Of a stretch of DNA of 64,000 nucleotides, positions 18,101 through 26,305 are shown piece by piece. A model generated the notes under the pieces. That model was not told where the DNA came from, searched no databases, and saw only the letters and a program-made list of their open reading frames with translations. Origin of the DNA: Bacteroidota bacterium (GTDB taxonomy: Bacteria; Bacteroidota; Ignavibacteria; UBA10030; UBA8401); NCBI GenBank assembly GCA_035506275.1, contig DATJPT010000008.1, positions 248,001 through 312,000 of the forward strand, written 5' to 3'. Made by a program: the position numbers and the translations under genes. Numbering within the stretch: the stretch's first letter is position 1; each line of letters starts with the position of its first letter.

Positions 18101-21100
18101 TTTCGAAACAACTCTGTTGATCTGCGCCGAATCCCTTCCTTGTTTGATCGCCGCCAGTTCGGAAAAGACGATATCGATGTTATTCTGAGGGCTCCAGACA
18201 TTCGCTTCCTGTCCGGCACGCGGGGTGGTGATGCTTCGGTCCGCCGGCATTATCGGTTCTTTGTACTCGTAATAGTTGAGACTGTCTGCTCCCAACCGGA
18301 GAAATAATTTCGCGCTCGGATTCGTGACGCTCGCACGGAAACTCGGATCCCCCCTGACGAACATCTTGAGCTCTCGGTAGCTGAACATATCGAGGGGTTT
18401 GGTATTGAACTGTTTGATCGCCTGCCGTGTGCTTCCCGGCGTCAGGTTGTGAATATTCAGCGCAAGGGCCTGTTCGTTCTCGAACACCTGCTCATCGGGT
18501 TTTGTCAGGTCGCGTGCACGGGAGACGCCGGGGGGGCTGATATATTCCGCCGGGTTGTCTTCGATATTGACGACGGCGAGAGAGAACGTGCTGTCGTGCT
18601 GCACGAGCTCTTTCCATTGGTTTCCCACAAGGTCAAACTGCGCGATACCGAGACGGATTTCCTGCTTAAAGCCGGTGAACCACATTCTTGCATACTCGAC
18701 GAGCGAGAAATCGGGAGAACCGATCTTGTTCGTCCAATTGATGAGCGGAATGCGATATTCGTACCATCCGTTCGATCCGCCGCCGACGAGCTGCGGGTTC
18801 GCGTATGCGCCAGATGCCGTCCTCGATGTATCGAGGTTTAACTGATATTCGAAATAGCTGTTGGTTTTATCCAGGTAATTATTATGATTCAGGTCGTCTG
18901 TGTCCGGGGTTCGGCCATTCTCGCTTTGGAGGTTATTCTCTGTTCCATCAATGTGACTGTAATCTCCACTACCGTTAGTCGTACTCGGAGCAACATAGTC
19001 ATCTCCGGACGGATCATCGTTGAGGTTCGGGAATGAGCTCTTGTTCGCTGCAATAAATGCAGCGTACTGACTTCTTTCACCATCATCGCTTAAACGATCG
19101 AGGCCGACGTCCTCGGCAGCGCTCACCACGCCGGTGGGAACTGTAGGGTTATCTTCCGTGTGGATCCCTCCAAGCGTGGTCCCTGGATCGTCCGGAATAA
19201 CATCTTCGTTGAGCGCCCCCAGATCGATGAATATTCTGTTACTGGCAGTATCAAGCGGCACTTTGTTGTCAATCTTCACCCAGATCTCAATGTAGTTGAT
19301 GTTCTCCTGTACCAGATCGACAACTCCCGATGCCAACAACCTCTGCATCCCTCCCCAGTTTCTCTCGGGATTGCGAAGAAGCGTCGAATCGAGGTTCATT
19401 GAATAATTGTATTCTCCCCGGTCCCTCGGGTTGTAGTCGACATAGAACACCGAAGTGTATTGGTCGGCCTGCGCCACTGATTTGTACGGCCAGATCGACG
19501 TCACGGCTACATTGTTGGGGATCGTGTACCAGTACGTCTTTGCTTTGGAGAACATCTTCTCCCCGTCTGACACGACACGGGTTAGGTCCGTATCAACTCC
19601 CTCGATGTATCCCGGCGGACTCAAGTAATGCCACGTCCCGTAGCTGACGCCGAACGGGATCGTCTTCTTGGCCCCTTCGAAATCGTCGACGTAAGCGATC
19701 GACTTCCCCTGGTCGATGCCGATCGTGCTCTTTTGAGTATTCGCATCCGGGGACATGAATGCCATCTCGCCGCGCAGCGTGAATTCCGACTTGGCCTTCG
19801 TTGAAACGAACGGAAGCGCATCGATGGCCTTGGTCAGAAAATCGAGGTTGCCGCCGGTTTGTCCGTCGAATCCGTAGATCGTGTTATTGGTCGGTTCCTC
19901 GCCGAGGCGGACTTTTTCGCTGAGCGTCTGCTGGTTTAGGTTCATGAGCGTGAACCCGAGCCCCGTTTTGTCCGAAAGCTTTAACTCAGCCCGCGTTCCG
20001 AGCAGCGTCTTCGATGCGATCTGGAAAAGATCGTTCTGCTCGAATTTCACTTGAAGATTGGCTCCGGGAACAAGGGCAGCCTGGTTCTTGATGATGACCT
20101 GGCCGGTAATATAGTCGACGGTGTAGTCGACGTTCACCGCCAGCGGCTGGCAGTTGAGAAGTACCTGAACGCTGTTCTCGACGATATTGAAGCCGAGGTT
20201 GATCGTGTTGGAACTCCCGGCGGTCGTTTTTCCTACGATCGTGAACCGGTCGCGAAGGTTGTTCTGCGTCGCTAGATATGGAGTGTTGTCGTAAACGTCG
20301 GGATAGCTGAATGAATCGGGAGATATATTGATTTTGTACTTATCGAAGGCCTCTTTCAAGCCTCCGTAAAGGGGCCTTCCCCCGGAAGTATCTGGACGTG
20401 TACCCAGAAACGGCTCCACTGACTGAAAAATAATTTCGCCGCGTGTCTCGTCGACGGTCCATGGAGGGATATAGTCGAAGACGTTATCGGAACCCGGTGA
20501 GTTATCGCTTTTATAGTTATCAAAGCCAAACAATTGGAGAAGCTTCGTGCCGTTGATATTGTCGATAGGAGACTGCCCGGGAACGTTATAATAGATGTTG
20601 AGCTGGAAGCCCGCCGATTTGATGTCGCGTCCTCCCAACGCATAAATGTTCTTCATCAAGAGCCGCCACGCCTGAGTGTAGACCGGCTGGAGGGATCTGG
20701 GCTTTATAAGTTTCAGGATAAGAACACTCGACGGCTGGGCAGTCCCGGTGAAGGTGCCATATACAGCGTCAAATTGATGGCCGCTCGGATTCTGAACGCG
20801 ATATGCGATGGCGATTGCCTGGTTATCCTGCACCGACCTGTTCATCGTGATATAACCGGCCCCCTGGTTGATCGTGAAGTCTCTCGACGGCACGAGCTTC
20901 TGCCATTTACCTGCTTCGGTTTGTCCCTGGACCGTTACTGTGTCTTGTCGGTACACGTCGTAAATCGATTGATCAGTCGGCAGTGTTGCAGGGAGATTAA
21001 TGAAAGCAAGCCCCGCAAACGCTGTTGGATCATTGGGGTTTGGGCTGGTGATCCAGACTTCCTGATCAATAATCGTGGTTCCAGGGTGCCCTTGCCGGTT

Positions 21101-22606
21101 CGCGAAATAACTTTCGAACTGTGAAATATAGCTCGTGTCGACAAAATAATGGTCGGTGTTGTAATTGTAGGCATGGAGAGTAAAATCGGTTTCAGAGCTG
21201 CCGCCGCTGATATTCTTTTCCTGGATCTGTCCCTTTTTCTGCGAGGCCAGGCCGATGATTTTCAGAGGACCGAATTGAAACGTCGATTTGATGCCGAACA
21301 GCGCCGAACTGCTGGAAATGAATGAAGAGTTCGTCGCAAGCGAGACGTTTCCTGCTTCAACACTCTGCACGATTTCATCGTCATACCCGGTGTACTTGAT
21401 TTTCAGCTGGTTCTCGTACTCGAATGTTCGCTGTGTATTCCAATCGGCAAGAATATTGAGCTTATCTCCGATCGTGCCGCTTACGTTGATCTGCACCTGC
21501 TGCGAAAAGTCGGGCTGGTTGACCGTATTGCCGAGCGCCGACAGGGTCACCTGGTCCGTCGTCGTGTTCGTAAAGCCCGCGTGGATATCGACGGCGCCGG
21601 AAATATGGAGGTTGATCTTCGGAGGACCGAAAATGCTGAAGACAGGGTTCGCCGGGATCGGAATGTCGATATTGGTGATCGAGCCGAGCACATCTCCCAG
21701 GTCATTCTTCTTCTTCAACGTCCCGACTTTATGGACCTCGTCGGCGATGCTCCGTTCTATGTCATAAGCGTACCGGAGCCTGACGTATTCGTCAAGCGGC
21801 ATCTTCTCCGGAATTTTGACATCCCCCCCGTTCACCCGTTCCCTGACTATGACATACTGCCCGGTGGAATCCAGCTCGACGGTCCGTATGATAAGAGACG
21901 GAGGCTTTCCGAACATCGAGTAGGTGCGCTGCTCGAAAATGGAAACCATCGGTTCATCGGTCCGGTGGTACAGGAACTGCGCAATGCGGGCCGTAGAGTC
22001 GCGCGGGACCCTGCGGATCGAATCGGCGCGCGCGATCGAATCTCTTGTCTTTTTCGGAAGCCGATACCACGTGGTATCGCGAACGCCGATCTTAAAAACG
22101 AACGGATTTTCCTGATTTTCTTCCTTGAGCAGAAGAGAATTCTTGTTGGTGAGCGAATCGGCGTACGATTCTGCCGAATCGATCAAGAATTTTCCCCCCT
22201 CGGGAATGATGGTGATCCCTTTGAAAAATATGTCTGTCACATTCTGCCTGAATGCGACGGAATCGCTCGCAGCATCCTCGCTTGACGACACGACAACAGA
22301 AGAGTCCGCGATCGAAGTATTGTGCACCTCGGGCGAAACGGAGGAGCTGAGGGCTGTGTCTTTTTTTGCGGATGCAGGATGCGCTCCATCGCTGACGGCC
22401 TTTGAATCTGCGGGGGGCACGGTCCCTTTCAGCGAATCAGCTGCCGGAGCGGCGTACGGAAAAGGGGCGGGGGCAAATGCAACCTCAGCGGACCCGGAAA
22501 ACAAAATAACAACGCACGGAGCAATGAGATTAACGCCCAGCAACACGATGTGCCCGCGCAGAAAAGAGGATGCCCTTGCAAATATGGACGTACTCGTTGG
22601 ATTCAC
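15191..22606 (-). CDS. sprA: T9SS outer membrane translocon protein SprA
   Basis: 2471 residues, in the size range of SprA/Sov, the giant 36-strand outer membrane barrel through which T9SS cargo crosses. The signal peptide is at about 15-48, followed by a Ser/Ala/Pro-rich linker. SprA-type repeats include PANPVFSIFGPPKINLHISG, GFTLMNLNQQTLSEKVRLG and IAYVDDFEGAKKTIPFG. A Thr/Asn/Asp-rich, Ca-site-like insertion lies near residues 1170-1240, a charged low-complexity loop (near 1950-2020) interrupts the last third, and the remainder is barrel-like strands. The nominal start is a GTG at 22606 without a Shine-Dalgarno sequence, but no better in-frame start precedes the signal peptide. It is transcribed away from lptF. 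Confidence 0.95.
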   Translation of the reverse strand: MNPTSTSIFARASSFLRGHIVLLGVNLIAPCVVILFSGSAEVAFAPAPFPYAAPAADSLKGTVPPADSKAVSDGAHPASAKKDTALSSSVSPEVHNTSIADSSVVVSSSEDAASDSVAFRQNVTDIFFKGITIIPEGGKFLIDSAESYADSLTNKNSLLLKEENQENPFVFKIGVRDTTWYRLPKKTRDSIARADSIRRVPRDSTARIAQFLYHRTDEPMVSIFEQRTYSMFGKPPSLIIRTVELDSTGQYVIVRERVNGGDVKIPEKMPLDEYVRLRYAYDIERSIADEVHKVGTLKKKNDLGDVLGSITNIDIPIPANPVFSIFGPPKINLHISGAVDIHAGFTNTTTDQVTLSALGNTVNQPDFSQQVQINVSGTIGDKLNILADWNTQRTFEYENQLKIKYTGYDDEIVQSVEAGNVSLATNSSFISSSSALFGIKSTFQFGPLKIIGLASQKKGQIQEKNISGGSSETDFTLHAYNYNTDHYFVDTSYISQFESYFANRQGHPGTTIIDQEVWITSPNPNDPTAFAGLAFINLPATLPTDQSIYDVYRQDTVTVQGQTEAGKWQKLVPSRDFTINQGAGYITMNRSVQDNQAIAIAYRVQNPSGHQFDAVYGTFTGTAQPSSVLILKLIKPRSLQPVYTQAWRLLMKNIYALGGRDIKSAGFQLNIYYNVPGQSPIDNINGTKLLQLFGFDNYKSDNSPGSDNVFDYIPPWTVDETRGEIIFQSVEPFLGTRPDTSGGRPLYGGLKEAFDKYKINISPDSFSYPDVYDNTPYLATQNNLRDRFTIVGKTTAGSSNTINLGFNIVENSVQVLLNCQPLAVNVDYTVDYITGQVIIKNQAALVPGANLQVKFEQNDLFQIASKTLLGTRAELKLSDKTGLGFTLMNLNQQTLSEKVRLGEEPTNNTIYGFDGQTGGNLDFLTKAIDALPFVSTKAKSEFTLRGEMAFMSPDANTQKSTIGIDQGKSIAYVDDFEGAKKTIPFGVSYGTWHYLSPPGYIEGVDTDLTRVVSDGEKMFSKAKTYWYTIPNNVAVTSIWPYKSVAQADQYTSVFYVDYNPRDRGEYNYSMNLDSTLLRNPERNWGGMQRLLASGVVDLVQENINYIEIWVKIDNKVPLDTASNRIFIDLGALNEDVIPDDPGTTLGGIHTEDNPTVPTGVVSAAEDVGLDRLSDDGERSQYAAFIAANKSSFPNLNDDPSGDDYVAPSTTNGSGDYSHIDGTENNLQSENGRTPDTDDLNHNNYLDKTNSYFEYQLNLDTSRTASGAYANPQLVGGGSNGWYEYRIPLINWTNKIGSPDFSLVEYARMWFTGFKQEIRLGIAQFDLVGNQWKELVQHDSTFSLAVVNIEDNPAEYISPPGVSRARDLTKPDEQVFENEQALALNIHNLTPGSTRQAIKQFNTKPLDMFSYRELKMFVRGDPSFRASVTNPSAKLFLRLGADSLNYYEYKEPIMPADRSITTPRAGQEANVWSPQNNIDIVFSELAAIKQGRDSAQINRVVSKYAHPGSGDSATYSVLGNPTLTNIQFISIGIENPDTILAPRSTIDSATVWVNELRLVDVDNSKGRAYSVSGSVKLADIGSVSFSYTDIDPNFHQLESQFGSRTTTRNWGINSSFALDRFLPPTWTGTSLPFSFSHTEGSTSPKYLPGSDVDVASAAQREYELTGLRAAQQKLIFESQTLTTSSTYAMPTFKIVIPSERWYIRDFFDKLVYGFSYNNSLTRSPTVEYQTQWGWTSHLGYAYTTDPNDFITPLSGFGSAFLLSGLKDFRLYYPIQNINLTYDMARSQVHQLTRGASEESPPNRNFSANRTFSFAWKLTENGLINLSGTYSLSVASTMVSLETDTLGNQRPFTSILRSLFFQDQLIGFGHDISYGQNIDVQTHPRIMELLSLNKYVTMTAHYSVGYHWQNSLQLNDLGKGAGWANSISLSSEVSLKQFVETWFPTQKGGTETQGGSTVNRSRLAGRGRGHQDDEELKDLNNPPAPQQSDTAKVGNQSASRDSTKSRDSTLAVQETKGKSAFSAKENLLEFARILIKTPFLDYDKINVSFDQSNSATNGGIPGRPGFANLFGRPLFFIDSKSEYGPTAAYQLGFVSDPTANITGVHGQGAFPYFGFSTNTGLRAPNGQLNDSYTEDNKISLRTTRDLWTGAHVDLTWNVDWKYSRNETITTDSLGRIYQVSTATTGSVERSFFTLPPVFVLSAFKSGITEVSKEFAALEDNTSDTRINDEKLSQAFENGFESVPLFRKLLGEFMPRFNYSFHWDGLEQLSIFKSYASHVSLDHAYSSTYQTSFHGNLSGGDEIVDAQHIGYQFSPLLGLSVTFKELFKGNVSANIRYNTTESYDLIPSAQNIVENGTKEISITGSFGRTGFEIPFFGLSLSNDIDISLNYTYSDNSRVTYTALPAGTGSGLDGGVPGDGSSRSVTEPRIRYVLSSRVTASLFYRYTKVTPDAGGSTIPGSTTNEGGLDVHISIQ

Positions 22607-22786
22607 TAACGAAATAGAGATACAGTCAATTGCCCGAAGGCGGAATAATCAACACGAGCAAACCAACGCTCATGCCGGGAGTTTAGTGATCAGGTAACAA
22701 AATTCCGCTGACTGCTCTCCATTATGTGGATGGACACTGATGAATGGTAACCTAAAGTAGACAATAAATGAAAAACTTGCAAGCAA

Positions 22787-22803
22787 TCTGCCGACACGGC
22801 AGA
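22787..22803. promoter_or_regulatory. Perfect 7-bp inverted repeat between sprA and lptF
   Basis: TCTGCCG-ACA-CGGCAGA is a perfect dyad with a 3-base centre in the divergent promoter region of sprA and the first lpt gene. No T-run follows on either strand at terminator spacing, so an operator or RNA hairpin is more likely than a terminator. A CTTGCAAG palindrome lies next to it at 22776-22783. Confidence 0.45.
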
Positions 22804-22832
22804 CCATTTTCCGTTTCTTGTAATTTGAATTG

Positions 22833-22855
22833 ATACGAACGGATGCAGTTCGTAT
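22833..22855. promoter_or_regulatory. Perfect 8-bp inverted repeat just before lptF
   Basis: ATACGAAC (22833-22840) and GTTCGTAT (22848-22855) flank a 7-base centre. The second arm ends 8 bases before the ATG at 22864, so binding or RNA folding here could control initiation of the permease gene. Confidence 0.45.
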
Positions 22856-22863
22856 ATTGCATC

Positions 22864-24228
22864 ATGATCCTCTTCCGCCACATTCTGAAAGCACACTTCG
22901 CCCCGTTCATCGGTTCGTTCTTCGTCTTGATGTTTCTTTTCGTTCTTCAGTTCATGATGAAGTTCATGGATCAGCTTGCCGGAAAAGGATTGAGCGGAGC
23001 GGTGATCATTGAACTTATGGTGCTCAACCTGGCCTGGATCGTCGTCCTCGCCGTGCCGATGGCGGTCCTGGTTGCAACCCTCATGGCATTTGGCGGCCTT
23101 TCCGCGAACAGCGAGATCACTGCGATGAAAGCGAGCGGCGTCAGCTTGTATCGGATGATGTTTCCGGTGCTCATCGTGGCGGGGATCCTGACGTATTTGA
23201 TGGTTCAATTCGACAACAAAGTTCTTCCCGAGGCCAACCACCGGCTGAAAACGCTGACGATGGATATCCGGCGGAAGAAGCCGACGTTCACGCTCGTCCC
23301 GGGTCTCTTCTCTCAGGACCTCCCCGGTTACAGCATGCTCGTCCGAAAGACCTTTGCCGAATCGAACAACCTCGAGGGGGTCATCATTTATGATTTCACA
23401 GACCCGAACAAGAATGTGGTGATCACCGCCAAACGGGGCGCCCTCTCTTTTTCGGCCGACTACCGCAAACTGATCATGGACTTGTATGACGGCGAAATTC
23501 ACGAGCTCAACCTGACGGACAACATGTCCTACCGGAATATCAAATTTCAGCGGCAAGTTCTCACGACACAGGCCGAGGGCTTCGATTTCGAGCGTTCCGG
23601 CGAAAACACTTTTACCCGGGGCAACCGCGAGATGAGCGCCGGCGAAATGCTGTACATCGTCGACAGCCTCAAGGTGCAGGGGGATGTCTCGCGCAGCCGC
23701 ATCAACGCCCTCACCGACGGCCTCCGTCAAAAAGTGTTCAACGGCACCATCGCGAGACAGTCGGACGCCTACGCTTCCTGGCGGGCGATTGAACCGTTCA
23801 CCAACCTTTCGAGCCAGTTGATGATGCTGCGGAACGGGCTCGACGCCGAACTGGCCAATTATTCGTACATTGAACGGACGATGAAGCAGTATTGGGTCGA
23901 GATCCATAAGAAATATTCGATTCCGGTCGCCTGTTTCGTCTTTGTCCTCGTCGGCGCGCCACTCGGCGTGATGTCGCGCCGCGGCGGGTTCGGCGTGGCA
24001 GCGTCGCTGAGCCTCGGGTTCTTCCTTCTGTACTGGGCCTCGCTCATCGGCGGCGAAAAACTTGCCGACAGGGAACTCATCGAACCGTGGCTGGGGATGT
24101 GGATCGCCAATATCGTCATCGGAGCGCTCGGCGTCGTACTCACATACAGGATCGCAAAAGAAAATGTCGAGCTCCGCTTCGATTGGATGAAGCGGCTGAT
24201 CCCGCGCCGGCTGCGCAGCGGAATGTAA
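22864..24228 (+). CDS. LptF/LptG family lipopolysaccharide export permease
   Basis: The start at 22864 (MILFRHILKAHF) is preferred over an in-frame ATG at 22843, because the latter lies inside an inverted repeat and adds seven non-typical residues. The 454-residue product has membrane segments at about 15-40, 55-85 and 100-120 before, and three more after, a periplasmic beta-jellyroll. The pattern TAMKASGVSLYRMMFPV is the family signature on the cytoplasmic loop that meets LptB. LptF and LptG form the inner membrane part of the Lpt machine moving LPS to the cell surface. It is about 100 residues longer than E. coli LptF/LptG because of an extended periplasmic/loop region. The second permease follows 24 bases later. 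Confidence 0.92.
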   Translation: MILFRHILKAHFAPFIGSFFVLMFLFVLQFMMKFMDQLAGKGLSGAVIIELMVLNLAWIVVLAVPMAVLVATLMAFGGLSANSEITAMKASGVSLYRMMFPVLIVAGILTYLMVQFDNKVLPEANHRLKTLTMDIRRKKPTFTLVPGLFSQDLPGYSMLVRKTFAESNNLEGVIIYDFTDPNKNVVITAKRGALSFSADYRKLIMDLYDGEIHELNLTDNMSYRNIKFQRQVLTTQAEGFDFERSGENTFTRGNREMSAGEMLYIVDSLKVQGDVSRSRINALTDGLRQKVFNGTIARQSDAYASWRAIEPFTNLSSQLMMLRNGLDAELANYSYIERTMKQYWVEIHKKYSIPVACFVFVLVGAPLGVMSRRGGFGVAASLSLGFFLLYWASLIGGEKLADRELIEPWLGMWIANIVIGALGVVLTYRIAKENVELRFDWMKRLIPRRLRSGM

Positions 24229-24252
24229 GGACCATGCATTGTTAGCCCCTCA

Positions 24253-25338
24253 ATGAAACTCCTCGACCGATATATCATCAAGCAATTTCTCCTCACCGCG
24301 CTTTTCGGGATCGTCGCGTTCACGTTCATCTTCATCGTGATCGATCTGATGGAGAAGCTGGACGATTTCCTCGACCGGAAGGCGGACGCGATGATCATCA
24401 TCCAGTACTATATCGCCTTCACGCCGGAAATGATCAAGCTGATGACGCCCGTCGCCATTCTGCTCTCAAGCCTCTTCACGACGGGAAAACTCTCGAACAA
24501 CAACGAGCTGACCGCAATGAAATCGAGCGGCGTGAGCATGTACCGGTTCATGGCGCCGATGCTGATCCTGGCGCTCCTCATCAGCGTCGCCTCCGTCTAT
24601 TTCAACGGATGGATCGTTCCGTATGCCAACCAGCGCAAGTTCAACATCGAGCATGTCTATCTCCAGCGTAATTATGAAGCAACAGCGCGGTCCAATATCT
24701 ATGTGCAGGACGGTTCGCGACGGATCGTCTCGATCAATTTTTTCGACCGTGCCACTAATTTAGGCGGCCGGACCTCAATCCAGGATTTCAGCGACACGAA
24801 CCTCATCAGCCTTTCCCAGCGCCTCGACGCGAGACAAATCCGATGGGATACTGCAACGGGCAAGTGGACCCTCTATGGAGTCACCAGGCGCACGTTCGAT
24901 CAAAGAAAAGAACAGCTGAGCACGGCCGACAGGCTGACCATCGACACGCTTCACTTTGCTCCCGCCGACATCGTAAAAAAAGAGGAGAATCCGGACGAGA
25001 TGGATTATTTTGAGCTCAAAAAATTCATTGAACGGCAGCAGCGGACCGGGACCGACGTCGCACGGTTGCAGGTCGATTTCTATAGCAAAGTGTCATTCCC
25101 GTTTGCGAGCTTTATTGTGGTGTTGTTTGGCGTTCCGTTCTCCTTTGGGAAGCGCCGGGGCGGGTTAGCGGTGCAGTTTGGAATTTCTGTCGCTGTCTGT
25201 TTCATCTATCTGATCTTCATGAAGACAAGCCAGGTATTCGGGTATAACGGCGACCTTCAACCCTTGTTGACCGCCTGGCTTGCTAATCTGATCTTCCTTG
25301 GAGGGGGCATTGTGAACATCGTCCGGATCCAGAAATAA
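24253..25338 (+). CDS. LptF/LptG family permease, second subunit
   Basis: 361 residues, the usual length. It starts MKLLDRYIIKQFLLTALFG, with six predicted membrane segments in two groups of three around a periplasmic domain (about 115-260), and carries ELTAMKSSGVSMYRFMAPM matching the coupling-helix signature of its neighbour. Together the two genes probably encode the LptF-LptG heterodimer; which is F and which is G is not certain, though the MKLLDRYI start resembles LptG. The gene converges with the DUF5683-like gene 24 bases downstream, with no obvious terminator between them. Confidence 0.93.
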   Translation: MKLLDRYIIKQFLLTALFGIVAFTFIFIVIDLMEKLDDFLDRKADAMIIIQYYIAFTPEMIKLMTPVAILLSSLFTTGKLSNNNELTAMKSSGVSMYRFMAPMLILALLISVASVYFNGWIVPYANQRKFNIEHVYLQRNYEATARSNIYVQDGSRRIVSINFFDRATNLGGRTSIQDFSDTNLISLSQRLDARQIRWDTATGKWTLYGVTRRTFDQRKEQLSTADRLTIDTLHFAPADIVKKEENPDEMDYFELKKFIERQQRTGTDVARLQVDFYSKVSFPFASFIVVLFGVPFSFGKRRGGLAVQFGISVAVCFIYLIFMKTSQVFGYNGDLQPLLTAWLANLIFLGGGIVNIVRIQK

Positions 25339-25361
25339 ATCCGAGCGAACGCGATCCAAGA

Positions 25362-26252
25362 CTACAAGCTTATCTTCACAGTCAATTCTGTCACCAGGGC
25401 TACCTCTCCTCCCCCTGCATCCTGCAAATGCATCCCGATGGACGACGTCACATCTTTATTGTAATTGGAGGCGGACCATGCGCCGTCGATCGCGCTGATG
25501 AAATGATTTGCGACAACGAAAATTGTCGCCGTCGCGGCCGTATAATAATAATCGTTGGCGACACCGCGATTATGCGCGTACGTCAGCATTTGCTGGGGGA
25601 TGAACGAGAGATCATACCCATCGTCCCCCAGCGGGTTGCCGCTCTTGTCGACGTAGGTGTCCCATCCGTACTTGAATTGAGAATATTTTCCTATCAGTTC
25701 ATAATACTGCTGGGTATTGTACGTCGGCAACTCATGCGAAAAACCGACAGTATGTGGAAGTATTTCCCATGCGTTGATCTCCGCAAAGAGGGTGGGCTGC
25801 GGTGCTGTCGGGTCAATGGTCGGATACGTCGTCCCGGACTCCTCGTAGTTTGTTCCGTTCGCGTTGATCCATTCTGCGTATTTGACGGCGCTCCAATGCT
25901 GGTTAGCATAATTTTGAAAATTCGTCGTCGCCGTGTTCCCTCGGTTGTTGTAGTAAATCGCAGCCGTCAAGGCAGCCGCTTCAACAGCGAGAAATATTCC
26001 CGTTTTAAGATACCGTTCTGAATAATACTCTCCCGATCCCGGGACCAGGAGCGACATTGCTCCGGCGAGGATCGGCTTCTTCAGCCTCGAACGGTCAACG
26101 GTATTTTGCACCATGACTGTCTTCGATTGAGGGACCGAATCGGACGGCGGCATCGCGACCAGGTCCATCCGGGCATTTCCCGTCAGTGTGCCATCGCCGG
26201 CATAGGACTCGAGCGGAAGTACGAAGATAGCGAGCAACATTATGATACGCAT
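25362..26252 (-). CDS. Secreted DUF5683-like protein
   Basis: The start is placed at the ATG complementary to 26250-26252 (MRIIMLLAIF), which has an AGGAG site seven bases upstream and opens a signal peptide. A longer frame from 26309 is possible but lacks these. The 296-residue product has, after the signal, a segment RLKKPILAGAMSLLVPGSGEYYSERYLKTGIFLAVEAAAL typical in layout of DUF5683-type proteins (amphipathic entry, then a hydrophobic helix pair), followed by a long Tyr/Asn/Thr-rich region and a second hydrophobic stretch near VVANHFISAIDGAW. The function is unknown. It is the last gene of the porU operon. Confidence 0.7.
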   Translation of the reverse strand: MRIIMLLAIFVLPLESYAGDGTLTGNARMDLVAMPPSDSVPQSKTVMVQNTVDRSRLKKPILAGAMSLLVPGSGEYYSERYLKTGIFLAVEAAALTAAIYYNNRGNTATTNFQNYANQHWSAVKYAEWINANGTNYEESGTTYPTIDPTAPQPTLFAEINAWEILPHTVGFSHELPTYNTQQYYELIGKYSQFKYGWDTYVDKSGNPLGDDGYDLSFIPQQMLTYAHNRGVANDYYYTAATATIFVVANHFISAIDGAWSASNYNKDVTSSIGMHLQDAGGGEVALVTELTVKISL

Positions 26253-26305
26253 AAACAACTCCTCAGAAAATTTTCTGTGAACCGCAACTTCTCCGGGCAC
26301 TAATT

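Noticed and set aside
22787..22803. Rho-independent terminator at the TCTGCCG dyad
   Set aside because: No adjacent T run on either strand, and it lies between divergent starts rather than after a gene.
22690..23907. 405-codon minus-strand open frame
   Set aside because: It is fully antisense to the LptF/LptG-type gene, whose membrane pattern and family signature are clear; the translated product is His/Arg-rich without family features.
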